From the NCBI GenBank assembly GCA_018061685.1, contig JAGOTR010000005.1, positions 1 through 40,207 of the forward strand: DNA of 40,207 nucleotides. The letters are read 5' to 3'. This document shows, piece after piece, positions 8,141-16,608 of this stretch. The notes under the pieces are model-generated. The model saw only the letters and a program-made list of their open reading frames with translations. It had not been told where the DNA came from and did no database searches. Each line of letters starts with the position of its first letter. Position 1 is the first letter of the stretch. Both the position numbers and the translations under genes were made by a program. The DNA comes from Candidatus Magasanikiibacteriota bacterium (GTDB taxonomy: Bacteria; Patescibacteriota; Patescibacteriia; Magasanikbacterales; UBA922).

Positions 8141-8213
8141 TGTCATCCCCGTGAAAACGGGGATCCACTCATTCTCACTGGAGAGTGGATCCCCGATTAA
8201 GTCGGGGATGACA
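8141..8213. repeat. Nested palindromic repeat of the TGTCATCCCCG family
   Basis: Outer arms TGTCATCCCCG (8141-8151) and CGGGGATGACA (8203-8213). Inner arms CGGGGATCCACTC (8158-8170) and GAGTGGATCCCCG (8183-8195). The two arms can fold into a long cruciform or RNA stem with small bulges. A partial copy (ACGGGGATGACA) lies at 26451-26462. It resembles REP-type repeats found in many bacterial genomes. Confidence 0.75.
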
Positions 8214-8228
8214 GTTACGCCCACTGCC

Positions 8229-8257
8229 TTGTCTTCCTCTCAACTTTCTGCTACAGT
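8229..8257 (+). promoter_or_regulatory. Candidate lysS promoter overlapping the upstream terminator
   Basis: TTGTCT (8229-8234), a 17-nt spacer and TACAGT (8252-8257). A start about 7 nt downstream would fall inside the next hairpin and give a leader of only about 20 nt before the lysS ATG. Confidence 0.45.
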
Positions 8258-8280
8258 AAGTGCATATTTTGCACTTTTTT
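8258..8280 (+). terminator. Intrinsic terminator abutting the lysS start codon
   Basis: AAGTGCA (8258-8264), a 5-nt loop and TGCACTT (8270-8276) running into TTTTTT. The U-tract ends 3 nt before the lysS ATG at 8284. It most likely terminates greA read-through. Confidence 0.65.
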
Positions 8281-8283
8281 GTT

Positions 8284-10191
8284 ATGGAAAAAACTATCCA
8301 ATCACAACCCAATATTAACGATGAAAGAGAAATACGCCTCCAAAAATTACACGATTTTGTAGAGAGCGGTATAAACCCATACCCAGCAAAAACACCCGAA
8401 AAAATAGCCATTGCAGAAGCGTTGATAGCAGCCGAAGGCACACAGGTGTCTATTGCAGGAAGAATTATGACCAAACGAGACATGGGAAAGCTCACGTTTT
8501 GTCATATCCAAGATGCAACGGGCAAAATGCAAATTGCCTTAAAAAAAGATGATTTGCCCGAAGAATTGTATACGCGATTTATTAAAAAAATAGACGCCGG
8601 CGATATTATTCATATCACGGGTGAACGATTTTTGACGCACAAAGGTGAGCCATCTATTTTAGTTGCTACTTGGCAATTATTATCAAAAGCACTTCGACCA
8701 CTTCCCGATAAATTTCATGGCATTAAAGATGATGAGGTACGACTTCGAAAACGCTATCTTGATTTACTGCAGCAAGAAGAGTTGCGTCAGATGTTTGAAA
8801 AGAAAGCATTGTTTTGGGAAGTCGTGCGTTCGTTTATGAAAGAAAAAGGATTTTTTGAAGTAGAAACGCCATTTTTAGAAACCACAACCGGCGGTGCCGA
8901 AGCCACCCCATTTGCCACACATCACAATGATTTTGATTTAGATGTGTATTTACGCATTTCGGTAGGTGAGTTATGGCAAAAAAGACTCATGGCCGCAGGA
9001 TTTGAAAAAACATTTGAAATTGGACGTATTTTTCGAAACGAAGGCTCCAGTCCCGATCATTTGCAAGAATTCACCAACATGGAATGTTATTGGGCGTACG
9101 CGGACTACGAAAAAGGTATGGCACTGACCCAAGAATTGTATCAACGCATTGCAAACGATGTGTTTCATACTACAAAATTTGAAACCAAAGGGCATACGTT
9201 TGATTTAGCTGGTGAATGGCCCCGCATTGATTATTGTACCGAAGTACAAAAACAAACAGGGGTGAATGTGTTAACCGCAACAGAAGAAGAAATGAAACAA
9301 ACACTTACCTCACTTGGGGTGGTGTATGAGGGAGATAATCGAGAACGGTTAACCGATACCTTGTGGAAATATTGTCGCAAAAAAATTGCTGGACCTGCAT
9401 TTTTGGTACATCATCCAAAAATTGTGTCGCCACTTGCAAAAGTACACCCCACCAATCCACAGCTTACCGAACGCTTTCAAATTATTATTGCCGGGAGTGA
9501 AGTAGGCAATGGTTTTTCTGAGTTAAATGATCCTATTGATCAACGCGAACGATTTATGGCACAACAAGCCCTCATTGATAGGGGAGATAGTGAAGCCATG
9601 ATGCCAGACTTTGAATTTGTTGAGATGCTTGAGCATGGTATGCCACCCACGTTTGGGTTTGGATTTGGTGAACGGTTGTTTGCCTTTTTAGTAAATTTGC
9701 CTATTCGCGAAACCGTCTTATTTCCACTTATGCGACCCGAAGTGGAAGAGCATATGCCAAAACAAAAAAAACAAACCATGGTTGCTCATGCCGTACTGTT
9801 GGACACTCCCCAGGTACCATACTGGTCAAAATTAAATGCCGCGGCTCACTTAGCAGCATCATTAGCTGCACGAGAAGGAAGAAAATTAATTCATATTGAC
9901 AGCACTAAAACGACCGATGGTGAACAAATTCCCATGAATATTCAACACGCCATCATGATGAAAAAAACAGACGCACGAGAAAATTTACTTGCGCTGAAAC
10001 ATGCTGCCGAGGCAGGTGGATTCATGGTCACTTGCTTTACCGAAGAAATGCGTGATTCAAGTAACGATGAAAAAGTAAAAGCAAAACAAGAGCAGTGTGC
10101 GGCAAAAGATATTCGATTTTTAGGGGTTCTCGTGTATGGGCCGTTGAAAGAGGTTTCTGCATTAACCGAACAATTTCCTTTGGCTGATTAA
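8284..10191 (+). CDS. lysS: Lysyl-tRNA synthetase (class II) fused to a C-terminal DUF2000 domain
   Basis: Charges tRNA-Lys. The OB-fold anticodon-binding domain (about residues 54-133) is followed by the class II core with RIFRNEG (motif 2, about 248-254) and a motif-3 region GFGFGERLF (about 458-466), where Glu-Arg replaces the common Asp-Arg. The protein has about 635 residues, roughly 130 more than usual. The extra part, about 498-634, matches DUF2000: LNAAAHLAASLAAREG, a helix ending AGGFMVTCFTEEMRDSS, and DIRFLGVLVYGPLKEVSAL. DUF2000 is related to the peptidyl-tRNA hydrolase 2 fold. ATG 8284 was chosen because the longer frame begins inside the terminator. First gene of a nine-gene run, 4 nt before the next gene. 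Confidence 0.95.
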   Translation: MEKTIQSQPNINDEREIRLQKLHDFVESGINPYPAKTPEKIAIAEALIAAEGTQVSIAGRIMTKRDMGKLTFCHIQDATGKMQIALKKDDLPEELYTRFIKKIDAGDIIHITGERFLTHKGEPSILVATWQLLSKALRPLPDKFHGIKDDEVRLRKRYLDLLQQEELRQMFEKKALFWEVVRSFMKEKGFFEVETPFLETTTGGAEATPFATHHNDFDLDVYLRISVGELWQKRLMAAGFEKTFEIGRIFRNEGSSPDHLQEFTNMECYWAYADYEKGMALTQELYQRIANDVFHTTKFETKGHTFDLAGEWPRIDYCTEVQKQTGVNVLTATEEEMKQTLTSLGVVYEGDNRERLTDTLWKYCRKKIAGPAFLVHHPKIVSPLAKVHPTNPQLTERFQIIIAGSEVGNGFSELNDPIDQRERFMAQQALIDRGDSEAMMPDFEFVEMLEHGMPPTFGFGFGERLFAFLVNLPIRETVLFPLMRPEVEEHMPKQKKQTMVAHAVLLDTPQVPYWSKLNAAAHLAASLAAREGRKLIHIDSTKTTDGEQIPMNIQHAIMMKKTDARENLLALKHAAEAGGFMVTCFTEEMRDSSNDEKVKAKQEQCAAKDIRFLGVLVYGPLKEVSALTEQFPLAD

Positions 10192-10195
10192 TTAT

Positions 10196-10627
10196 ATGAA
10201 AGTCATGGTATTTGGCACATTTGATATTTTGCACCTCGGACACATTGATGTGTTTCGTCAAGCAAAACAGTACGGGGATGAACTCATTGTGGTTGTGTCA
10301 ACAGATACGCATGTTAAAAAAATAAAAGGCAAAACAGCCGTACATACACAGCAAGAACGAGCCACGCTTTTGGCGGAATTAAAAAATATTTCCAAAGTGG
10401 TGCTGGGGAGTAACACCGATGTGTATACTGCTATTCGCGAAGAACAGCCTGATGTGATTGCACTGGGGTATGATCAACACACGTTTGTTGATGCATTACA
10501 AAAAAAATTAGATGAGTATGGATTTACTCACACGCGCATTGTTCGATTAGAACCATATAAAGAATCACAACACAAAAGCAGTCATATTAAAAATACGCTT
10601 CGACGATTCATTGCTCAATCTGTATGA
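10196..10627 (+). CDS. Cytidylyltransferase-like protein, probable archaeal-type FAD synthase (RibL-like)
   Basis: 143-residue nucleotidyltransferase with the HxGH motif (His13-Leu-Gly-His16) in GTFDILHLGHIDVF, a later KKIKGKTAVHTQQERATLL segment, and PDVIALGYDQ, which is characteristic of the RibL/TagD group. RibL-like enzymes adenylylate FMN to FAD in archaea. TagD-like enzymes activate glycerol phosphate. The GYDQ motif and the presence of a stand-alone flavokinase elsewhere in the window favour the FAD role, but this is inference. It follows lysS by 4 nt and its stop overlaps the next start (ATGA). Confidence 0.75.
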   Translation: MKVMVFGTFDILHLGHIDVFRQAKQYGDELIVVVSTDTHVKKIKGKTAVHTQQERATLLAELKNISKVVLGSNTDVYTAIREEQPDVIALGYDQHTFVDALQKKLDEYGFTHTRIVRLEPYKESQHKSSHIKNTLRRFIAQSV

Positions 10628-11673
10628 CACCAACAATACTTATTGCCACAACGAATCCAGATAAATACCGTGAAATAAAACACGCATGGGCTGATCTTTC
10701 TGTTACTTTTGTGTCACTCCAAGATATAGACCTAATTCCAGAACCAGAAGAAACCGAAGCCACAATAGAAGGGAATGCCATGCTGAAAGCTCGTTATTAT
10801 GCCACAAAAAGTGGGTTGATTACCTTATCTGACGATAGTGGCTTGTTTGTGCATGGGTTAGCGGGTTGGCCAGGGGTCACAAGTGCCCGTATTGCGCCAA
10901 ATAATGATGAACGAAGAAAGCTCGTGCTTGATCGCATGACGCATCTTAACGATGCAAGCGAACGGGCAGCATCATTTCGTACGGCACTCGCGTTATTTGA
11001 TCCATTTCTCAAAACATATCATGTGGTAATTGGTGAAGACACGGGTGAAATTGTGTCAACACTCCCGGCAGATGCGCATGAAAAAGCATTTTGCTATGAT
11101 CCTATTTTTTTTGCACCCGATATACAAAAAACGTATGGCGACATTTCGGTAGCAGAAAAAAATGCACGAAGCTCGCGGGGCAAAGCCTTGGCGCAAATGG
11201 CGTATCATCTTGCAAATACATACGCGTATAAACAAGTATTTGTGCCACTCGCGATTATAATAAAAAACGGAAAAATTTTAATGAATCTCCGGCATGATCC
11301 TCATTCGCCCCAGTATGATAACAAATGGGAATTTCCCGGTGGAGGAATTCAACAGGGAGAAACAGTAGAAGAAGCACTGCAGAGAGAAGTCAAAGAAGAA
11401 ACAGGCTATACCGTCAAAATTATACAACAATGTAAACACATTCATTTAAATAGCACGGTACGAGGGGGGAGAGATGTGGCTATTTATCTTATTCCATTTG
11501 TGTGTGAAATTGTGGGGGGCTCACTCGAATTACCTCCCAATGAAGTGGTCAAATCCGATTGGTTTTCTCCCGATGATATTCCACACCAAGATTTAATTGC
11601 AAAAAATCAAGAACTCTATACCATTATATATCCGGAAATTGTTGCTTTTATCCAATCTCATCATAATGCCTAA
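10624..11673 (+). CDS. Fusion: RdgB/HAM1 non-canonical purine NTP pyrophosphatase plus Nudix hydrolase
   Basis: Two house-cleaning pyrophosphatase domains in one chain. Residues 1-195 follow the HAM1/RdgB family: ATTNPDKYREIK near the N-terminus, SDDSGLFVHGLAGWPGVTSAR (about 69-89), FCYDPIFF (about 156) and SSRGKAL (about 183). These enzymes remove dITP and XTP. Residues 203-345 form a Nudix domain with a perfect box from Gly240 to Tyr262 (G-x5-E-x7-REVKEETGY), typical of MutT-like or ADP-ribose hydrolases. The linker is short (about 8 residues) and there is no stop or frameshift between the halves. The start overlaps the previous stop by 4 nt. Confidence 0.9.
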   Translation: MTPTILIATTNPDKYREIKHAWADLSVTFVSLQDIDLIPEPEETEATIEGNAMLKARYYATKSGLITLSDDSGLFVHGLAGWPGVTSARIAPNNDERRKLVLDRMTHLNDASERAASFRTALALFDPFLKTYHVVIGEDTGEIVSTLPADAHEKAFCYDPIFFAPDIQKTYGDISVAEKNARSSRGKALAQMAYHLANTYAYKQVFVPLAIIIKNGKILMNLRHDPHSPQYDNKWEFPGGGIQQGETVEEALQREVKEETGYTVKIIQQCKHIHLNSTVRGGRDVAIYLIPFVCEIVGGSLELPPNEVVKSDWFSPDDIPHQDLIAKNQELYTIIYPEIVAFIQSHHNA

Positions 11674-11680
11674 ATTCTGT

Positions 11681-12940
11681 ATGCTTGATATCACCTATAT
11701 TCGAGAACATGAAGAAATAATCAAAAAAAATATTCAAGATCGTCGTGTGTCACTTGACCTCGATGCATTTCTTGTTTTAGAAGAAAAACGACGCAGTCTC
11801 ATAAGTGAACGCGACACCCTTCGAGCGGAAAAAAATAAAGGATCAAAAGGAAAACCAACTCCTGAAGAAATTATGGCCATGAAGGAGTTAGGAGAAAAAA
11901 TTGCAGCACTTGAAAGTACGTATACCGCAGTAGATGCGGAATATTCGGCACTTCTCCAAAAAATTCCAAACATCACACACCCCGATGCACCCATTGGTGG
12001 CGAAGAAGATTTTCGTGTCGTTGAAGTACGTGGTACCGAACCAGCATTTAATTTTATTCCTAAAGATCATGAAACGCTGTTGACAGAGCACGGATTACTT
12101 GATTTTGAACGAGGTGCCAAAGTCGTTGGTGCAAAATTTTATTATGCAAAAAATGCACTGGTACGCCTCAATCACGCATTGCTCCAATATGGATTCGATA
12201 TTTTAGAAAAACATGGGTTCGATATATTTGAAACGCCTGATCTTGCAAAAGAAGAAGTTCTTATTGGTGCAGGATTCAATCCTCGTGGGGCCGAAGATCA
12301 AATTTATTCCGTAGAAAACACGGGGCTGTCACTTATTGGTACTGCAGAAATTACCATGCTGGGGTACCATGCCGATGAAACGATCGACGTTGCAACAACG
12401 CCAAAAAAATATGCCGCCATTTCTCACTGCTACCGAAAAGAAGCCGGAGCCTATGGCAGAACAAGTAAAGGCTTATATCGCGTGCACCAATTTACCAAAT
12501 TAGAAATGTTTGTATTTTGTTCCAAAGAACAAAGTGATGCATTGCATGAAGAATTACTGGCAATTGAAAAAGAAATCTGTGATGGATTGGGTTTACACTA
12601 CCGGGTGATTGATACAGCCTCTGCTGATTTGGGTGCACCAGCGTATAGAAAATTTGATATAGAAGCATGGATGACCATGAAAGGTACTGACACAACACAG
12701 GGAGATTTTGGCGAAATAACGAGTACCAGTAATTGTTTAGATTATCAGGCACGTCGATTACGTATTATGTACAAAAATGCCGAAGGCAAATCAACCCCAG
12801 TGCATACATTAAATGGGACAGCGATTGTCTTGAGCCGATTCCCGATTGCGATTATTGAACAATATCAAGAAGCCGATGGTCGGGTTCGTATTCCAACAGT
12901 ATTGCAGGCATATATGGGAGGAAAAGAATATCTTTTCTAG
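11681..12940 (+). CDS. serS: Seryl-tRNA synthetase
   Basis: Class II enzyme charging tRNA-Ser. The N-terminal antiparallel coiled coil spans about residues 27-95 and binds the long variable arm. The core has EITMLGYHADE before motif 2 (CYRKEAGAYGRTSKGLYRVHQF region) and a motif 3 of the NGTAIVLSRFPIAIIEQYQ type. Start: ATG 11681 gives the canonical MLDI N-terminus. An in-frame ATG at 11666 would add five residues and overlap the preceding stop, so it is also possible. About 420 residues, a normal length. Confidence 0.95.
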   Translation: MLDITYIREHEEIIKKNIQDRRVSLDLDAFLVLEEKRRSLISERDTLRAEKNKGSKGKPTPEEIMAMKELGEKIAALESTYTAVDAEYSALLQKIPNITHPDAPIGGEEDFRVVEVRGTEPAFNFIPKDHETLLTEHGLLDFERGAKVVGAKFYYAKNALVRLNHALLQYGFDILEKHGFDIFETPDLAKEEVLIGAGFNPRGAEDQIYSVENTGLSLIGTAEITMLGYHADETIDVATTPKKYAAISHCYRKEAGAYGRTSKGLYRVHQFTKLEMFVFCSKEQSDALHEELLAIEKEICDGLGLHYRVIDTASADLGAPAYRKFDIEAWMTMKGTDTTQGDFGEITSTSNCLDYQARRLRIMYKNAEGKSTPVHTLNGTAIVLSRFPIAIIEQYQEADGRVRIPTVLQAYMGGKEYLF

Positions 12941-12950
12941 AGAGCTTGGT

Positions 12951-13676
12951 ATGACAAAACCCTATAGCATTATCATTCTTCCTGGGTGGGGCGGTTCACA
13001 TGAAACGTGGCATAATTTTGTGACGCTTCTTTCGCCACAGGTAGACGAGGTGCGTGTGATTGATTTACCTTGTTTTGGCACTGAACCCTGCCCCAAAGAA
13101 GTGTGGGGAATACCAGAATATGCGGCGTTTGTTGAAAAAAAAATACAAGATATTCCTCCCGAAAAACGAGTCATGTTAGGGCATTCTTTTGGTGGACAAG
13201 TGGCTGCTTTTCTTGTATCGCAAAACCCAAGCGTATGTGCTAAACTGATACTGAGTGGTGCTGCTATTTTTCGCCCCAAACGGCGTATAAAACGCTGTGT
13301 GTTTGGAGCTCTCTCACGAGTGGGAAAAGTATTTTTTTCCCTGCCATACATTTCTCGATATCGTGCTGTTGCGGAACGGCTGTTATACAAAGCAGCCGAT
13401 TCTCCGGATTATCAACACACAAAGCAAAACCCAATACAACAAGCCATATTTCAACAGGTCACACGATCCTCGGTGGATGGGGGATTATCACATATTTCCG
13501 TTCCCACACTCCTCTTATGGGGCACCCATGATACCTACGTTCCCATTCGATTTGGCAAAAAAATAGCTGCACGTATACCACACGCAACATTTGTTTCTTT
13601 TCAAGGAGGAACCCATGGACTTCATCGCTCGAAGTCTCAAGAAATGGTACAGGAGATTCTGTTATTTTTGTCATAA
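12951..13676 (+). CDS. Alpha/beta hydrolase
   Basis: 241-residue alpha/beta-hydrolase fold: oxyanion strand LPGWGGSHETW near residue 10, nucleophile elbow GHSFGG with Ser79, acid in LLWGTHDTYVP and catalytic histidine in GGTHGLHR. A basic segment (FRPKRRIKR) sits in the cap region. There is no signal peptide. Substrate is unknown; the family includes esterases, lipases and acyltransferase-like enzymes. It lies 10 nt after serS and 5 nt before the membrane Mur ligase gene, so a role in envelope or cofactor metabolism is possible but unproven. ATG 12951 was chosen because the upstream frame lies within serS. Confidence 0.85.
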   Translation: MTKPYSIIILPGWGGSHETWHNFVTLLSPQVDEVRVIDLPCFGTEPCPKEVWGIPEYAAFVEKKIQDIPPEKRVMLGHSFGGQVAAFLVSQNPSVCAKLILSGAAIFRPKRRIKRCVFGALSRVGKVFFSLPYISRYRAVAERLLYKAADSPDYQHTKQNPIQQAIFQQVTRSSVDGGLSHISVPTLLLWGTHDTYVPIRFGKKIAARIPHATFVSFQGGTHGLHRSKSQEMVQEILLFLS

Positions 13677-13681
13677 TTTCT

Positions 13682-15319
13682 ATGCTGCAAATTTCCTCGC
13701 TTGATGTGACATACTTTTTTATCGCATGCCTTTGGTTGCTGAGTGCCATTGTTGATCACGCACAGTATTGCTATTATTTGCAGCTCAAAGAATATCGATT
13801 CGATCGATGGAAAGATTTTTTACGTACTCGAGAAGGCCATTCATTTTTATTACAACCCACAATGGTATGGCGAAGTATTGTCGTACTCACCGCTTTCACC
13901 CTTTTTTATGATACGAAATGGGCATCGTTCGTCGTGTTGGGTATTTTATGTCTTGATGTGGGGTATGGCTCCTATAAAGCACTGGTTTTAAAAAAGTTAC
14001 GGTATCCAACACCAACACCAAAGGCACTCCTTATTGTATTAACCAGTATTGTATTAGAAGCAAGTATTTTATTTTTTGCACAAAAAATAAATGTGTTGTT
14101 GCTTATTTTAGTGTTTCGATTTTTTATTACTATCACCGTTGTTTTGTTGTTTCATATCGGTACTAAAGCAATTAAATATTGGTATATCTATACCGCAACA
14201 AAAAAATTAGCCAAGTATTCAAATCTTACGGTTGTCGGTATTACCGGTAGCTATGGAAAATCATCGGTAAAAGAATTTGTGGCTCATTTGGCAACTGGAA
14301 CGTTTCAGGTAGTCAAAACACCTGGCAACGTCAATACCGATATTGGGGTAGCAAAATTTATTCATAGTCATGATTTTTCAAACGATAAGGTATTTATTTG
14401 TGAAATGGGTGCGTATCGCATTGGCGAAATTGCACGCATTTGTGAAATGGTGCGTCCTACCATTGGCGTCTTAACCGCTATTAACGAACAGCACTTATCA
14501 CTTTTTGGCAGCATTCGTCATATTCAACAAGCAAAATATGAATTGCTTCGTTCAATTCCTGCCAATGGATCTGTGATCACCAATGCAGATAATACGTATT
14601 GCATGGAATTTATTTCAGAGTTAATGTGCAAAAATATTCATACCTTTGGTACCGAAGAAGACGAACATCCGAGCGGTCTTTTTACCGATATACACCCGCA
14701 TGACCAGGGCACAGATTTTACCATCACGATTCAACAAACTGATTACCGAGTAACCACGCCGGTTATTGGTGCGCATCATGCATACAATGTAGGGGCTGCA
14801 ATACTGATTGCACAGGCACTTGGCATACCCCTCGCGACGTGTGTTGATCGGTGTCGCAGTCTGCCTACCAATGTTCATGGGTCGCTCCACATGTATCCCT
14901 ATGGCAAGGCAATAATTATTGATGACAGTTATAATTCCAATCCACAAGGATTTCGAGCCGCGCTCGATGTGTTTCATAAATACCCCTCCGAGAAAAGACG
15001 TATTGTGATTACCCGTGGTATGGTGGAATTAGGTGACAAAAGTGATGAATTGCATGAACAAATTGGAGGAGAAATTGCATTTGTCGCAGATGAGTTGGTG
15101 GTTATTACCCCCGACAGTGTTGATGCATTAACACGAGGGGTGGGAACGAAATATCACACCGATATTCACACCATGTATGATCATAGTGAGTTATTATCAT
15201 ATATTCAATCACAGCGTGACAATAATGTGGTTCTGTTGTTAGAAAACAGAATGCCTGGGATTGTCGTAAAAGAATTGTCGCCGTACCGTGATATGACTCG
15301 TTCAGAAGCCCACCCATGA
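13682..15319 (+). CDS. Membrane-anchored Mur ligase family protein (MurF-like)
   Basis: 545 residues. The first ~165 hold about five hydrophobic segments (for example near 10-32, 61-77, 80-97, 113-132 and 136-160). The Mur ligase core follows: ATP loop GITGSYGKSS (186-195), NEQHLSLFG, QAKYELLRS with the Lys position used for metal binding, TNADNTYC, and a C-terminal domain with DDSYNSNPQGF and GMVELGDKSDELHEQIG, both typical of MurF. MurF adds D-Ala-D-Ala to UDP-MurNAc-tripeptide. Here the UDP-sugar-binding N-terminal domain is replaced by membrane helices, so the substrate may be lipid-linked or different. It overlaps the next gene by 4 nt. Gene symbol withheld because substrate is uncertain. 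Confidence 0.88.
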   Translation: MLQISSLDVTYFFIACLWLLSAIVDHAQYCYYLQLKEYRFDRWKDFLRTREGHSFLLQPTMVWRSIVVLTAFTLFYDTKWASFVVLGILCLDVGYGSYKALVLKKLRYPTPTPKALLIVLTSIVLEASILFFAQKINVLLLILVFRFFITITVVLLFHIGTKAIKYWYIYTATKKLAKYSNLTVVGITGSYGKSSVKEFVAHLATGTFQVVKTPGNVNTDIGVAKFIHSHDFSNDKVFICEMGAYRIGEIARICEMVRPTIGVLTAINEQHLSLFGSIRHIQQAKYELLRSIPANGSVITNADNTYCMEFISELMCKNIHTFGTEEDEHPSGLFTDIHPHDQGTDFTITIQQTDYRVTTPVIGAHHAYNVGAAILIAQALGIPLATCVDRCRSLPTNVHGSLHMYPYGKAIIIDDSYNSNPQGFRAALDVFHKYPSEKRRIVITRGMVELGDKSDELHEQIGGEIAFVADELVVITPDSVDALTRGVGTKYHTDIHTMYDHSELLSYIQSQRDNNVVLLLENRMPGIVVKELSPYRDMTRSEAHP

Positions 15320-16581
15320 AAAAACAAACACTCCACAATACTATTTTTACTGGGTTTGCACCCAATGTGACTGCAGAAGATGTTCGTATTGCATGTTCGT
15401 ATCTTTTTTTTCCATGGAAGTGGAGCAATCTTCGAACAGGTGTGTTTCGTACACGGGCAGATAGTCATATTGCAACATATCTTGGCGTCTCATATGCAAA
15501 GACGGTAGACAGTGGCAGGAGTGCCATTCTGTTGGCACTTAAAGCATTTGATCTAAAACCAGGTGATGAGGTATTAGTTCCGGCATATACCTGTGTGGTC
15601 GTTATCAATGCCATTACTGCTATAGGAGCCGTGCCCGTGTATGTTGATATACAAAAAAATTGTACCATCGATGTTCGTGACGCTGAAAAAAAAATTAGTT
15701 CAAAAACAAAAGTATTATTTTTACAGCATACTTTTGGCATACCCGTCGACATAGAGGCATGCTTGGCGCTTGCCAAAAAATATCATCTGTGCACACTTGA
15801 AGATTGTGCACACACGTTTGGTGCTCGATATAAAAATACTGGCTATTTAGGAACGGTTGCTGATATTGGCATGTATAGTTTTGGAAGCGATAAAAGTATG
15901 TCTTGTGGTAGGGGAGGAGCTATTGTTACAAACAATGCAACCTATGCTGGGAGGCTCACGGGTTTTATAGACACTCTTCCAAAAATGCCAATCAAAGACG
16001 TATTCCAGCATTTATGGCATTTTCCACTTTTTTATGTTGGGAAAAAAACGTATGGGTGGGGGATTGGCAAGATACTTCTTTGGCTGGGAAAAAATTTACA
16101 TATCATGAATCGGATTATTACAACAGAAGAAAAACAAGGCATGTTTCCAAAACAATATCCAGCACAATTACCAAATGCACTGGCACAGATTCTTCTTTCG
16201 CAACTTGGTACTATTGATGAATACAACCGTAAGCGAAAAGAAGCTGCAAATTTTTACACCACACATATTCCTACCGCAATACAACTTCCAACTCAAAGTG
16301 ATATGCCGCTGCTTCGATACCCAATTTTTGTACAAAATCCAAAGGCACTGCAGCACTTGGCAAAACAGCGGAGAATATTTTTGGGCGATTGGTACCAAAC
16401 ACCCATTGCCCCACACGATATTGATACCACAAAAACACTCTATCAAAAGGGGACGTGCCCCACTGCTGAAGCAATTGCACAAGAGTCAGTCAATTTGCCA
16501 CTCAACCGATATCTCACCCACGAAGAGCAACAGCTGATTGTGGCATGTATAAACAGTTATTTAGAAAAAAATAACGGGTAA
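15316..16581 (+). CDS. DegT/DnrJ/EryC1-family PLP aminotransferase
   Basis: Fold-type I aminotransferase of the sugar-aminotransferase family. DSGRSAILLAL (phosphate-binding, near residue 65), PGDEVLVPAYTCVV, LEDCAHTFGA with the PLP-nitrogen Asp163, and SFGSDKSMSCGRGGAIVTN with Schiff-base Lys193 are all visible. 421 residues, full length. Members usually transfer an amino group to a keto-sugar nucleotide. Here the gene is locked between a Mur ligase (4-nt overlap) and a FemAB-like gene, hinting at an amino-sugar or amino-acid precursor for the cell surface. Lys193, rather than the His seen in dehydratase relatives, supports aminotransferase chemistry. Confidence 0.88.
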   Translation: MKKQTLHNTIFTGFAPNVTAEDVRIACSYLFFPWKWSNLRTGVFRTRADSHIATYLGVSYAKTVDSGRSAILLALKAFDLKPGDEVLVPAYTCVVVINAITAIGAVPVYVDIQKNCTIDVRDAEKKISSKTKVLFLQHTFGIPVDIEACLALAKKYHLCTLEDCAHTFGARYKNTGYLGTVADIGMYSFGSDKSMSCGRGGAIVTNNATYAGRLTGFIDTLPKMPIKDVFQHLWHFPLFYVGKKTYGWGIGKILLWLGKNLHIMNRIITTEEKQGMFPKQYPAQLPNALAQILLSQLGTIDEYNRKRKEAANFYTTHIPTAIQLPTQSDMPLLRYPIFVQNPKALQHLAKQRRIFLGDWYQTPIAPHDIDTTKTLYQKGTCPTAEAIAQESVNLPLNRYLTHEEQQLIVACINSYLEKNNG

Positions 16582-16608
16582 CATTTCTATTTTTTTATCT
16601 TGCTTTAC

